Source: Sphingobacteriaceae bacterium (GTDB lineage Bacteria > Bacteroidota > Bacteroidia > B-17B0 > Aurantibacillaceae). Taken from it: a stretch of DNA of 64,000 nt. Position 1 is the first letter of the stretch. The number at the start of each line of letters is the position of its first letter. Below are positions 24,106 to 32,909 of this stretch, piece by piece. The notes beneath the pieces were generated by a model. It did not search any database. It worked only from the letters and a program-made list of their open reading frames with translations, and was not told the DNA's origin. The translations under genes and the position numbers were made by a program. The stretch is from contig NVQB01000001.1 in assembly GCA_002319075.1 (NCBI GenBank), positions 4,712,001-4,776,000 of the forward strand, in the 5' to 3' direction.

Positions 24106-25812
24106 ATGCTGGAGACCCATCTGCATGAACATCATTTATTACGTTTTTCCGTGGAGATAAAGAGTTCTTCGACGGTGTTAACTTCCGGTGCGCTTAAAAC
24201 GGATAAGAGTGCAGCGATCGTTTTTTATGATGAGAACGATAAACGCGCGTCCACATATAATTTATCCGTTCTTTCTAAAGAAGAAATATACGAGCGTATT
24301 AGCAAGGGGGAGACTCTTAATCTGGATAATTCCTACATCAAAGATTTTTCACTCAGCGAATACCGCAGACTCAATCATCTGGATGAGCACCAACTCGTTA
24401 TTCTTCATGATCTTTCAGCAAAAAAAACATTTTTTGATTGTGATCTGGAAACGGATTTTTCTTACGCGCAGTTTGAAGGTGCCAAAACAAATTTCGAGTC
24501 TACTGTTTTTGCAAATGGTTTTACAAATTTTTTTAATGCCAATTTTGGTCACGGAGATGTAAGTTTTCGCAAAGCCAAATTTGGAAGTGGCAGCACAAGC
24601 TTTCGGTCTGTTAAGTTTGGCGACGGACATATTACTTTTAATAACGCCAACTTTGGAAGTGGCGACCTGAGTTTTGTGGATGCTGACTTCAGCAATGGCA
24701 ATGTGGATTATAAGAACACTTATTTTGGAGATGGCAACGTGGATTTTAAATTCGCGAAATTTGCAAGCGGTGATATTACTTTTGAAAAGGCCAGCTTCGG
24801 AAAAGGCAGGAAAGATTTCAAGAATGTTGAATTCGGTGGGGGAAAGATTGATTTTAAACGTATTGATTTTAATGACGGGGACGTTTGTTTTGAAGGCGTT
24901 GAATTTGGCGATGGTAAAGTGAGTTTTAGAAGTTCCGTTTTCGGTGAAGGGCATAAAACTTTTGAATTTGCTGATTTTGCCAGGGGAGAAGCACAGTTTG
25001 ACCTGGTGAAGTTTGGAAAAGGAACAATAAGCTTTAATCAGGCTTCAGCTACCGATATTTCTTTTAGGAATTGTCATCTTGATGCTTACATGGATTTACG
25101 CTTTGGAAAATGTCATTTAATCGATCTGCGAAGTACAATTGTGAGAGATATTCTGGATGTAAAACCCGAAGGCGAAAAAGTGGTTATTAAAGAAATGATC
25201 CTTGCCGATATGCGTATTCTCGGACGTCTCTTTATCGACTGGAGAGGCAATGATGTGTATGATCTGATTTACAATCAAAAAACAACTTCCATGTTTCAGA
25301 AGGCGGAACAGTTTCGCATCTTAAAAGAAAACTTCCGCAATAACGGGCAGTATGAAGACGAAGACGCGGCCTATTTGGAGTTCAGACGCTGTGAGGCAAA
25401 AGCAAATTTGCAGGAAGCATTTTCGAAAAAAGGCATTGAAAGGTTAACAGCCTATCCCATTTATTATTTTCAAAAATACGTTTTTGATTTTGTAGGCCGT
25501 TACGCAACTGCTCCCACTCGTGTACTCCTGAACGCTTTAGTAGCGGTAATTTTATATGCATTCCTGTTTTATGGGTTCACCGAATTTTTCCCAGACTTAG
25601 GAACAATTGGTTCAACCTTGCCTCCGGATTTAAGTCATGTTCACGATTTTTGGAACAGTGTGTATTATAGCGCGATCACATTTTGTACGGTAGGCTATGG
25701 CGATTATTTTGCGCAAGGCTATCTGAAAATTTTCGCGGCCTGCGAAGGATTTACAGGGATATTTCTGATGAGTTATTTTACGGTTGCCTTTGTAAGGAAG
25801 ATTTTGCGCTAA
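24106..25812 (+). CDS. Two-helix potassium-channel-like protein with sixteen 12-residue repeats
   Basis: A 568-residue protein. Residues 123-314 form sixteen 12-residue repeats with consensus FGxGxxxFxxAx; Phe recurs at 123, 135, 147 and every 12 residues to 303. This is related in look to pentapeptide repeats but has a different period, and a beta-solenoid is likely. Residues 385-445 are charged and helical. The C-terminus is an ion-channel module: membrane helix about 472-491, pore helix, selectivity filter TVGYGD (528-533), second helix about 541-563. It should be a tetrameric K+ channel with a large N-terminal cytosolic domain. ATG 24106 is 108 nt from the divergent sigma gene. What the solenoid senses is unknown. 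Confidence 0.88.
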   Translation: MLETHLHEHHLLRFSVEIKSSSTVLTSGALKTDKSAAIVFYDENDKRASTYNLSVLSKEEIYERISKGETLNLDNSYIKDFSLSEYRRLNHLDEHQLVILHDLSAKKTFFDCDLETDFSYAQFEGAKTNFESTVFANGFTNFFNANFGHGDVSFRKAKFGSGSTSFRSVKFGDGHITFNNANFGSGDLSFVDADFSNGNVDYKNTYFGDGNVDFKFAKFASGDITFEKASFGKGRKDFKNVEFGGGKIDFKRIDFNDGDVCFEGVEFGDGKVSFRSSVFGEGHKTFEFADFARGEAQFDLVKFGKGTISFNQASATDISFRNCHLDAYMDLRFGKCHLIDLRSTIVRDILDVKPEGEKVVIKEMILADMRILGRLFIDWRGNDVYDLIYNQKTTSMFQKAEQFRILKENFRNNGQYEDEDAAYLEFRRCEAKANLQEAFSKKGIERLTAYPIYYFQKYVFDFVGRYATAPTRVLLNALVAVILYAFLFYGFTEFFPDLGTIGSTLPPDLSHVHDFWNSVYYSAITFCTVGYGDYFAQGYLKIFAACEGFTGIFLMSYFTVAFVRKILR

Positions 25813-25888
25813 CTATTCCCCATTCTAAGGCGTTAGATTTGAAAAGTTTTACAATAAATCTACGTAAACTTTACCAAATTTATTCCAT

Positions 25889-25915
25889 AAAAAAAGCCGG
25901 TGTGTAAACCGGCTT
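25889..25915 (-). terminator. Intrinsic terminator of the E2 gene
   Basis: Stem AAGCCGGT (25894-25901) / ACCGGCTT (25908-25915) with a 6-nt loop. Read on the minus strand it follows the E2 stop and is followed by seven T (25889-25895, partly in the stem). On the plus strand only a poor T-run follows. Confidence 0.85.
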
Positions 25916-25921
25916 CTAAAA

Positions 25922-27286
25922 TTATACTGTTCTGTTAATATCCCATTGCTCAAGGTAATCAGCAACGCGACGTAAGAAGGTGCCACCTAAAGAACCATCC
26001 ACAACACGGTGATCGTAGCTTAAGGACAAGAACATAAATTGTCTTATAGCAATTACATCTCCTTGCGGAGTTTCTAGTACTGCAGGTTTCTTTTTAATGC
26101 TTCCTACTGCAAGAATGGCTACCTGAGGTTGAAGAATGATAGGGGTGCCCATTAAATTTCCAAAACTACCCACGTTGGTTAAAGTAAATGTACCACCCTG
26201 AATTTCGTCAGGCTGCAATTTATTTGCACGTGCACGGTTAGCTAAATCGTTAACCGCTTTAGTAATGCCTAAAAGATTTTTCTCATCTGCATTTTTAATT
26301 ACCGGCACAATTAAATTTCCTGTTGGTAAAGCCGCAGCCATACCGATATTAATATTTTTACGTTTAATGATCTTAGTTCCTGTTTGATCTACAGATACGT
26401 TGATTAACGGAAAATCCTTGATAGCTCTTGCAACCGCTTCAATAAAGAGTGGGGTGAAGGTTAATTTTTCTCCATCGCGTTTTTCAAATTCTTTTTTCGC
26501 TTTGTCTCTCCACATCACAAGATTTGTAACATCTGCCTCTACATAAGAAGTAACGTGTGGCGACACGTGTTTACTCATTACCATGTTGTCGGCAATCATT
26601 TTACGCATACGGTCCATTTCCACGATCTCATCACCAGCACCCACCGATACCGCAGGACGATTTACAATGATAGCATGTTCTCCTACCATAGTTCCGGCAC
26701 CTGTAGATTTTGTTTCTGTTTTTTGTGGAGCAGGTGCAGAGCTTGTTGAAGTTTCAGTAGCTTTTGAAGCTCCTTGTTTATTACGGTTAGGTAAATAAGC
26801 TAAAATATCCGCTTTGGTAACGCGACCTTCTTGTCCGCTGCCCTTAATAGACTCAAGCTCTTCCAAAGAAATACCTTCTTCTTTAGCAATACTTTTAACA
26901 AGTGGCGAATAGAATTTATCAGAGTCAGCATAGTTTGTATTGGCAGCAGCTACAGGAGCGCTAACGTTTGCGTTCGCTTGGCTGGTTTCCGTTTTTGCAG
27001 TTTCTGGAGTAGAAGTTTTTGGCGCTTCACTTACAGAAGCATTAGCATCGCTGCTAATCACACCAATTACGGCGCCTACCTGAACAACGTCACCTTCATT
27101 AAACAGACGTTTTATCAAAGTCCCTTCAAAAGGCGAAGGAATTTCGCTATCCACCTTATCAGTAGCGATCTCTAAAACTGTTTCATCAATTTTAATTTTA
27201 TCGCCTTCGTTTTTAGTCCATTTAATAATAGTAGCCTCAGCCACACTTTCGCCCATTTTAGGCATGATCAAATCAAAATTCGCCAT
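25922..27286 (-). CDS. 2-oxoacid dehydrogenase E2 component (dihydrolipoyl acyltransferase)
   Basis: A 454-residue core of a 2-oxoacid dehydrogenase complex. An N-terminal lipoyl domain carries Lys44 in EIATDKVDSE, a Ser/Thr/Ala/Gln-rich linker follows, then a peripheral-subunit-binding domain at about 127-168 (SPLVKSIAKEEGISLEELESIKGSGQEGRVTKADI), a second linker, and the catalytic acyltransferase domain ending SYDHRVVDG (His426, Asp430). It transfers an acyl group from E1 through lipoate to CoA. Which complex (pyruvate, 2-oxoglutarate or branched-chain) cannot be settled here because no E1 or E3 gene is adjacent. It has its own promoter (27312-27342) and terminator. Confidence 0.93.
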   Translation of the reverse strand: MANFDLIMPKMGESVAEATIIKWTKNEGDKIKIDETVLEIATDKVDSEIPSPFEGTLIKRLFNEGDVVQVGAVIGVISSDANASVSEAPKTSTPETAKTETSQANANVSAPVAAANTNYADSDKFYSPLVKSIAKEEGISLEELESIKGSGQEGRVTKADILAYLPNRNKQGASKATETSTSSAPAPQKTETKSTGAGTMVGEHAIIVNRPAVSVGAGDEIVEMDRMRKMIADNMVMSKHVSPHVTSYVEADVTNLVMWRDKAKKEFEKRDGEKLTFTPLFIEAVARAIKDFPLINVSVDQTGTKIIKRKNINIGMAAALPTGNLIVPVIKNADEKNLLGITKAVNDLANRARANKLQPDEIQGGTFTLTNVGSFGNLMGTPIILQPQVAILAVGSIKKKPAVLETPQGDVIAIRQFMFLSLSYDHRVVDGSLGGTFLRRVADYLEQWDINRTV

Positions 27287-27311
27287 TGTTCCTTTTTCTT
27301 TTTAAGAGTTA

Positions 27312-27342
27312 CAAAAATAGGTTTCTAAAGGGGAATAGCCAA
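27312..27342 (-). promoter_or_regulatory. Promoter of the E2 gene
   Basis: On the minus strand TTG (27342-27340), 20 nt, then TATTTTTG (27319-27312), a canonical Bacteroidota TTG-N17-23-TAnnTTTG promoter. The -7 box lies 25 nt upstream of the E2 ATG. Confidence 0.75.
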
Positions 27343-27390
27343 TTTTTTGTTTTAGTATTTTTCATATCTTTAATTAAATTACCGGATATT

Positions 27391-27398
27391 TATTTTTG
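27391..27398 (+). promoter_or_regulatory. -7 box upstream of FG-GAP protein gene
   Basis: TATTTTTG fits TAnnTTTG and ends 31 nt before the ATG at 27430. No well-spaced -33 TTG is visible. Confidence 0.5.
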
Positions 27399-27429
27399 AT
27401 AAAAAGATATCATTGTAAAACCCAATTTT

Positions 27430-30400
27430 ATGAAGAAGTGTCTCGTTTTTGTTTTTTTCTATGTGCATCTGATGGTCGGAGCTCAGGTTCCCCCTGTATG
27501 TTTTAATGGTCTTACAAGTGCTAACATATCAACCGTCGGATCTACGCCAAGGGAGGTGTGTTCAGCGGATGTTAATAATGATGGAAAGCCTGATCTTATT
27601 ACGGCTAATGAAGGATCGAATAACATATCTGTACTTATTGGTTCGGGTACCGGTAGTTTTGTATCGCGTACAAATTATACTGTTGGGGCGGCTCCGCGCT
27701 CCGTTTATTCGGCAGACTTTAACAGCGACGGGTATCCTGATTTGGTTACTGCCAATTCCGGCACAAATACTATTTCGGTTTTGTTCGGATCTTTGTCGGG
27801 AACCTTTGCCACAGCTTTGAATTACAGCGTGGGCACAGCTCCTTCTTGCGTTCGCGGTGGCGATTTTAATCTTGATGGAAATAGTGATCTTGCTGTGTCA
27901 AATTCTGGTTCCTCCGACATTTCGGTGTTATTAGGTTCAGCAAGTGGTACTTTCGCTGCTGCGGTGAGTTATACAACTTTCGGGGCGGGCGGTGTGTTGT
28001 GCATTGCCGATTTTAACAACGATAGCAACTCAGACATTGTTATAACGGGGTCTGGAAATGGATGTGCATTATTACTCGGATCTTCAACAGGAACTTTTGC
28101 ATCGTCTTTTAGCATACTATCAGCGGCTTTGCCTTACAATGCTTCATGTGCAGACCTGAATGTTGATGGAAATGTAGATCTTGTAGTATGCGACTATGGA
28201 TGGAATCATTTTGTTGTTTTATTAGGTACAGGCACAGGAACTTTTTCAACTCCGGTCTTCTATCCCATACCCATTGGTTTCGGAGCGATACCGAATGCTA
28301 TTGCAGATTACAATGGCGACGGGCATCTTGATATAGTTACAGGTAATTACGCTGGCCATAGCGTTTCGCTTTTCCTTGGAAATTCTACCGGGTCTTTCAC
28401 TCCCTCAGGAAACTATCAGTTGACCGATCAGTCGATGGCTTTAATAGCAGTTGACCTTAATTCTGATGGTATACCTGACCTCGCTTCATGCAGTCCTCAG
28501 TCAGGTAAGGTAACTGTTATCATGAACGAAGGAGGTAACTCTTTGGGTTCGTCTAATGTTTATCAGGCTGCTTCTTTTCCAACAACGTTAGGATCGGGTG
28601 ACTTTAATTCAGACGGAAAAATCGATTTGGTTATGTGCAGCGGTTCTACTACTATGTCAATTTTGTTCGGACAAGGAGATGGGGTATTTTCTCCACCCGT
28701 AAATTATACTGTAAATGCCGGAGCAGGCAATGCACTAGTTGCAGATTTTAATAACGATACGCATCCAGATATTGCAATCACTGTAGGCAGCCATTCTATT
28801 TCAATATTGTTAGGCTCTGCATCGGGAACATTTTCACTATATGATAACTACTTAGTGGGATTAATACCTGAGGAAATTACCTTCGGGGACTTTAACCAGG
28901 ATGGAAATATTGACCTTGCAAGTGTAGATCTAGTTTTCAACACCACATCTATCTTATTAGGACAAGGAACAGGAAGCTTTTCAGCTGCAATAACCTACAC
29001 AGTTGGAGAATCTACTGGTATAGCAGCCGGTGATCTAAATGGAGACGGATATGACGATCTGGCTATTTCACTTCAGCTCAATTCGAGTGTGAGTGTGCTC
29101 TTTGGTTCGGCCTCGGGAACTTTCGCTGTGGGAGGAACTTTTTCGGTGGCAAGTAGTCCGGCAGATATAAAAATTGCAGATCTCAATGCAGATCTTATAA
29201 ATGATATTGTGGTAGTAAGTGCGAGTCCGATCAACAGTCTCACAGTATTAGTAGGTCTTGGTTCTGGCAGTTTTGCTGCACAATCAAATTACGCTACAGG
29301 TAATAACCCTTTTTCAATAACTACGGGCGATTACAATTCAGATGGGATTAAGGATATTGTGGTTGCCAATTACACAGGTGCAACTATATCTGTATTCCTG
29401 GGAACAGGAAACGCTGTCTTTGCACCACATGTGCAATTTACAGCTGGATCGAGTGCTTGTAAAATAATTTCCGAAGATATAAATAATGATGCTAAAGCAG
29501 ACCTCGTTATATTAAATGCAGGCATATATTATTTACAGATTATTTTAAATGCGCCGCCCACACTAACACTTAGTACTACCAATATTGCTTGTCAGGGAAA
29601 CAGCGTTTTGATAAAAGTAAAAGGTGCTAGTACTTACACCTGGAACACCGGAGCAACTACTCATTCTATTTCAGCTGCTACGAGTGTCATCACTACTTAT
29701 ACAGTAGTGGGCAAAACTTTCGGAGGATGTTACGCGTCGGCTGTAACCACCGTTCCAGCCAATACTCTAACAACTACTTTACCTTTACCCACAGTTACTG
29801 CAAACAGCGGTAGTATCTGCCTTGCACAAAATTTTACTATCATGCCATCGGGAGCAAATTCTTACACCATTTCAGGTGGCCAGGCAATAGTGCATCCCAC
29901 TGTTACCACTTCATATACCGTTGTTGGAACTAACACACTTAATGGTTGTATATCTCTTCCCGTTTCTATTGATGTTACAGTTGTTCCATTACCTGTAATT
30001 AGTGCGAGTGGCGGAACTGTCTGCCAGGGAAAGAGTTTCACTTTAAGTCCATCGGGTGCCGCGTCTTATACTTTCGCAGGTGGTTCGGCAGTAGTATTTC
30101 CCGCTGCAACAACATCCTACTCGGTAATTGGTTCGGGTACACTTAATAACTGCGTCTCACTTCCAGTGTCGATAAATGTTTCGGTTATTCCTTCTCCTGT
30201 TATTAATGCAAGTGGTGGAACGATTTGTTCCGGTCAGAGTTTTACATTAAATCCCTCGGGAGGCACTACCTTTACATTTTCCAGTGGTGCGGCTGTGGTA
30301 AGTCCTTCAGTAACGAGTTCTTATTCTGTAACAGGAACAAATAGCAGCGGATGCGTCTCAGCAATTGCGGCTGTTGCTATTGTTACTGTTAATAATCTGC

Positions 30401-31692
30401 CGGTTATTTCGGTAAATAGTGGAACAATTTGCAGTGGTCAATCTTTCATGCTTATTCCAGCGGGAGCTGCCACATATACTTTTTCTTCAGGAAGTTCCGT
30501 TGTTTCGCCTGTCTCTACTACGACGTTTGCAGTTGCCGGCACAAATAGCCTGGGGTGTATTTCTTCAGGCAGCGCTATAAGCCAGGTGTCCGTTATGCCT
30601 TTACCGATTATATCTGTAAATAGTGGCTCTGTTTGCGCGGGAAATTCTTTTACATTTATTGCTTCAGGTGCCGATACATTCACCTATTCAGGGGGACAAG
30701 TTGTGTCGCCCGTTTATAATAGTTCTTATTCAATTACAGGTTCAACCAGTTTTGGCTGTATATCTTCGGTACCTGCAATAGGTCAGGTAACCGTAGTTGC
30801 GCTGCCAGTTTTTAGTGTAAGTGGAAATTCTTTTGTCTGTCAGGGTTCTCCTTTGAGTTTAATTGCAAATGGAAGCGCCACCAGTTATAGTTGGAGTAAT
30901 GGTTTGACAGGAAACCTGATAACTTTTACGCCAACTGCTTCAGCTGCTTATAGTGTAACCGGATTTTTAAATACCTGTTCGGTAGTTGTTACAAAGTCTT
31001 TAACAGTTCTCAACTTACCAATAATTTCGGTAAATAGCGGATCTGTTTGTGCAGGCGAATCTTTTACTTTTAATGTTTCAGGTGCAAATTCATATAGTTA
31101 TCCAGGTAATTCTTCAGTGTATAGTACGGCCAACAGTACTGTAGTTTCAGTGAGCGGTACAGACGCTAACGGTTGTGTAGGTGCCGCAAATTCATCCATT
31201 ACGGTAAATGCATTGCCCATAATAAACGTTTTAAGTACGCAACCTGCTATTCTATGTTTAGGTGAAACTGCTACCCTCACAGCCATTGGAGCTGAAACTT
31301 ATGCCTGGAGCGGAGGTGAAAATACGAATCCAATTGTTATCAGTCCTGCACAAACTCAAACAATCACAGTAACAGGTACCGATAATTTGGGTTGCACTAA
31401 TTCTATGCAGCTTGTTCAGAATGTAGACGCTTGTTTATTTGTGAGTTCTTCAGTGCTAAGTACTTTTCCTTTGTCAATTTACCCTAATCCCAACGCCGGA
31501 GAATTCACTATAGAAAGCAGTTACGAAACTTCCATTCAAATTTTAAATGCTTTGGGACAGTTAATCAGAAATGAAGAACTCATTAGCGGAAAAAACAAAA
31601 TCAATCTAGAAGCGCAGCCGAATGGTATCTATTTTGTGCGCTGTTATAAAAACGGAAGTCAGCAAACCTTGAAAGTCATAAAACAGAACTAA
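27430..31692 (+). CDS. FG-GAP/VCBS and Ig-like repeat surface protein with T9SS type A sorting domain
   Basis: A 1420-residue exported protein. After the signal peptide (about 1-18, ending VGAQ) come some fourteen FG-GAP/VCBS repeats, each with a calcium-loop-like motif (ADVNNDGKPDLI, ADFNSDGYPDLV, GDFNQDGNIDLA and so on) and SVLxGxxxGxF. They probably form one or two beta-propellers over residues 35-700. Several 75-90-residue Ig-like repeats follow (SGGTVCQGKSFTLSPSG and relatives). The last 75 residues are a type A T9SS sorting domain (LSIYPNPNAGEFTI, ILNALGQLI, QPNGIYFVR). Surface adhesion or ligand binding is inferred. Its TAA overlaps by 2 nt the stop of the convergent gene. Confidence 0.9.
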   Translation: MKKCLVFVFFYVHLMVGAQVPPVCFNGLTSANISTVGSTPREVCSADVNNDGKPDLITANEGSNNISVLIGSGTGSFVSRTNYTVGAAPRSVYSADFNSDGYPDLVTANSGTNTISVLFGSLSGTFATALNYSVGTAPSCVRGGDFNLDGNSDLAVSNSGSSDISVLLGSASGTFAAAVSYTTFGAGGVLCIADFNNDSNSDIVITGSGNGCALLLGSSTGTFASSFSILSAALPYNASCADLNVDGNVDLVVCDYGWNHFVVLLGTGTGTFSTPVFYPIPIGFGAIPNAIADYNGDGHLDIVTGNYAGHSVSLFLGNSTGSFTPSGNYQLTDQSMALIAVDLNSDGIPDLASCSPQSGKVTVIMNEGGNSLGSSNVYQAASFPTTLGSGDFNSDGKIDLVMCSGSTTMSILFGQGDGVFSPPVNYTVNAGAGNALVADFNNDTHPDIAITVGSHSISILLGSASGTFSLYDNYLVGLIPEEITFGDFNQDGNIDLASVDLVFNTTSILLGQGTGSFSAAITYTVGESTGIAAGDLNGDGYDDLAISLQLNSSVSVLFGSASGTFAVGGTFSVASSPADIKIADLNADLINDIVVVSASPINSLTVLVGLGSGSFAAQSNYATGNNPFSITTGDYNSDGIKDIVVANYTGATISVFLGTGNAVFAPHVQFTAGSSACKIISEDINNDAKADLVILNAGIYYLQIILNAPPTLTLSTTNIACQGNSVLIKVKGASTYTWNTGATTHSISAATSVITTYTVVGKTFGGCYASAVTTVPANTLTTTLPLPTVTANSGSICLAQNFTIMPSGANSYTISGGQAIVHPTVTTSYTVVGTNTLNGCISLPVSIDVTVVPLPVISASGGTVCQGKSFTLSPSGAASYTFAGGSAVVFPAATTSYSVIGSGTLNNCVSLPVSINVSVIPSPVINASGGTICSGQSFTLNPSGGTTFTFSSGAAVVSPSVTSSYSVTGTNSSGCVSAIAAVAIVTVNNLPVISVNSGTICSGQSFMLIPAGAATYTFSSGSSVVSPVSTTTFAVAGTNSLGCISSGSAISQVSVMPLPIISVNSGSVCAGNSFTFIASGADTFTYSGGQVVSPVYNSSYSITGSTSFGCISSVPAIGQVTVVALPVFSVSGNSFVCQGSPLSLIANGSATSYSWSNGLTGNLITFTPTASAAYSVTGFLNTCSVVVTKSLTVLNLPIISVNSGSVCAGESFTFNVSGANSYSYPGNSSVYSTANSTVVSVSGTDANGCVGAANSSITVNALPIINVLSTQPAILCLGETATLTAIGAETYAWSGGENTNPIVISPAQTQTITVTGTDNLGCTNSMQLVQNVDACLFVSSSVLSTFPLSIYPNPNAGEFTIESSYETSIQILNALGQLIRNEELISGKNKINLEAQPNGIYFVRCYKNGSQQTLKVIKQN

Positions 31693-32909
31693 CTGAAATC
31701 CGGATACAGTAAGTACCGTTTACGCATCTCTTTAAAGGTATCCAGACCCGGCTTCCAGCTTTCGCGAATCTCAGCTTCTGAAACCCTGTTTTTGATTTGC
31801 TCCTGCAATAAAGCGTTTCCGGAGTGGTAATTAAAATTCATTTCGAAGAATGCCTGGTTACTGAGATTTTTATAAGCGGTCATCAACCATTGCAGATTTA
31901 ACTTTCGGGGATGTTGTTTTAAATAACTGTCTTTTCTTAAATCTACGCCATAACAGCGTTGATTAAAATAACGCGGTCCTTTCGAAAGTTTTGTGGGCTT
32001 AGGAATAAAACAAAAACTGGTGTCTGGATACTGTGGATGGCCAATAACCTGGAAAGGAAAAGAGGTGCCTCTGCCCAAGCTCATTATAGTGCCTTCAAAT
32101 AAACCCAGACCCGGATACAAAAGCACTGCTTCCGCATTAGGAATGTTTGGAGAGGGATTTATAGGAAGCCTGTAAGAGGCGTTACGATCATAATTTTTCA
32201 GGGTAATCACAGTGAGCTTACAACTTATTTTTCCTTTCAACCAGCCTTCGTTATTTACCATTTGCGCATACTCCCCGCAAGTCATACCATAAACAACCGG
32301 CACATGATGCAAGCCCAAAAAACTTTTAAACTCATCATTTAAAATGGGACCGTCAATATAAAAACCGTTAGGATTCGGACGATCCAACACTATCATTTCT
32401 TTGTTGTTTTCAGCACAAGCTTCCATGGCATAAGCCATCGTAGAAATGTAAGTATAGAAGCGAACGCCTATGTCCTGGATGTCATAGATCACAACATCAA
32501 TGTCTTTTAATTGTTCCTTGGTAGGTTTTTTATTAGCGCCATAAAGCGAAATCACGGTTAAACCCGTTTTAGGATCTTTGTTGTTTTTAACTTGAGCGCC
32601 AGCCTCAGTATCATTGCGAAAGCCGTGTTCGGGTCCGAATATTTTTTTGATGTTTACCTTTAATTTTAAAAGTGTGTCTACAATACTGGTTTTTCCAACC
32701 AGGCCCGTAAGATTAGTAATTACAGCTACTTTTTTGCCCTTTAACTTTGGAACGTAAGCTTCGAATTGCTGCGCTCCTATGATTACTGTACTGTACTCTT
32801 TAATGGCTATGGGACCCTGCGCCAGGCTTAAAGAAGATAAACACATTAAAAAGAGGCTTAAGCGAATCAATTTATTATTTTTGTGAGATAAGTATATTTT
32901 TTTGAGCAT
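31689..32909 (-). CDS. DUF1343 / NamZ-like exo-beta-N-acetylmuramidase
   Basis: About 400 residues of the DUF1343 (YbbC; GH171, NamZ) family, which removes terminal N-acetylmuramic acid from peptidoglycan fragments. Family blocks seen: VAVITNLTGLVGK, FGPEHGFRNDTEAGAQV, SLYGANKKPTKEQLKDIDVVIYDIQDIGVRFYTY, VLDRPNPNG, YGMTCGEYAQM and NPSPNIPN, followed by the GLFEGT block. A signal peptide (IRLSLFLMCLSSLSLAQ) indicates export. The start is uncertain: ATG 32909 would overlap the divergent permease start by 8 bp, while TTG 32870 gives a compact signal peptide and leaves a promoter-sized gap. The open frame continues to 33143 but that part is antisense to the permease gene. It probably serves cell-wall recycling. 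Confidence 0.87.
   Translation of the reverse strand: MLKKIYLSHKNNKLIRLSLFLMCLSSLSLAQGPIAIKEYSTVIIGAQQFEAYVPKLKGKKVAVITNLTGLVGKTSIVDTLLKLKVNIKKIFGPEHGFRNDTEAGAQVKNNKDPKTGLTVISLYGANKKPTKEQLKDIDVVIYDIQDIGVRFYTYISTMAYAMEACAENNKEMIVLDRPNPNGFYIDGPILNDEFKSFLGLHHVPVVYGMTCGEYAQMVNNEGWLKGKISCKLTVITLKNYDRNASYRLPINPSPNIPNAEAVLLYPGLGLFEGTIMSLGRGTSFPFQVIGHPQYPDTSFCFIPKPTKLSKGPRYFNQRCYGVDLRKDSYLKQHPRKLNLQWLMTAYKNLSNQAFFEMNFNYHSGNALLQEQIKNRVSEAEIRESWKPGLDTFKEMRKRYLLYPDFS
32876..32883 (+). promoter_or_regulatory. -7 box of the LolC/FtsX permease gene
   Basis: TATTTTTG fits TAnnTTTG, 18 nt upstream of the TTG start at 32902. It falls between the two candidate starts of the divergent muramidase gene, slightly favouring the shorter form of that gene. 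Confidence 0.45.

Noticed and set aside
24415-24954. 179-residue minus-strand open frame
   Set aside because: Antisense shadow of the 12-residue repeats; its own periodicity mirrors the coding strand.
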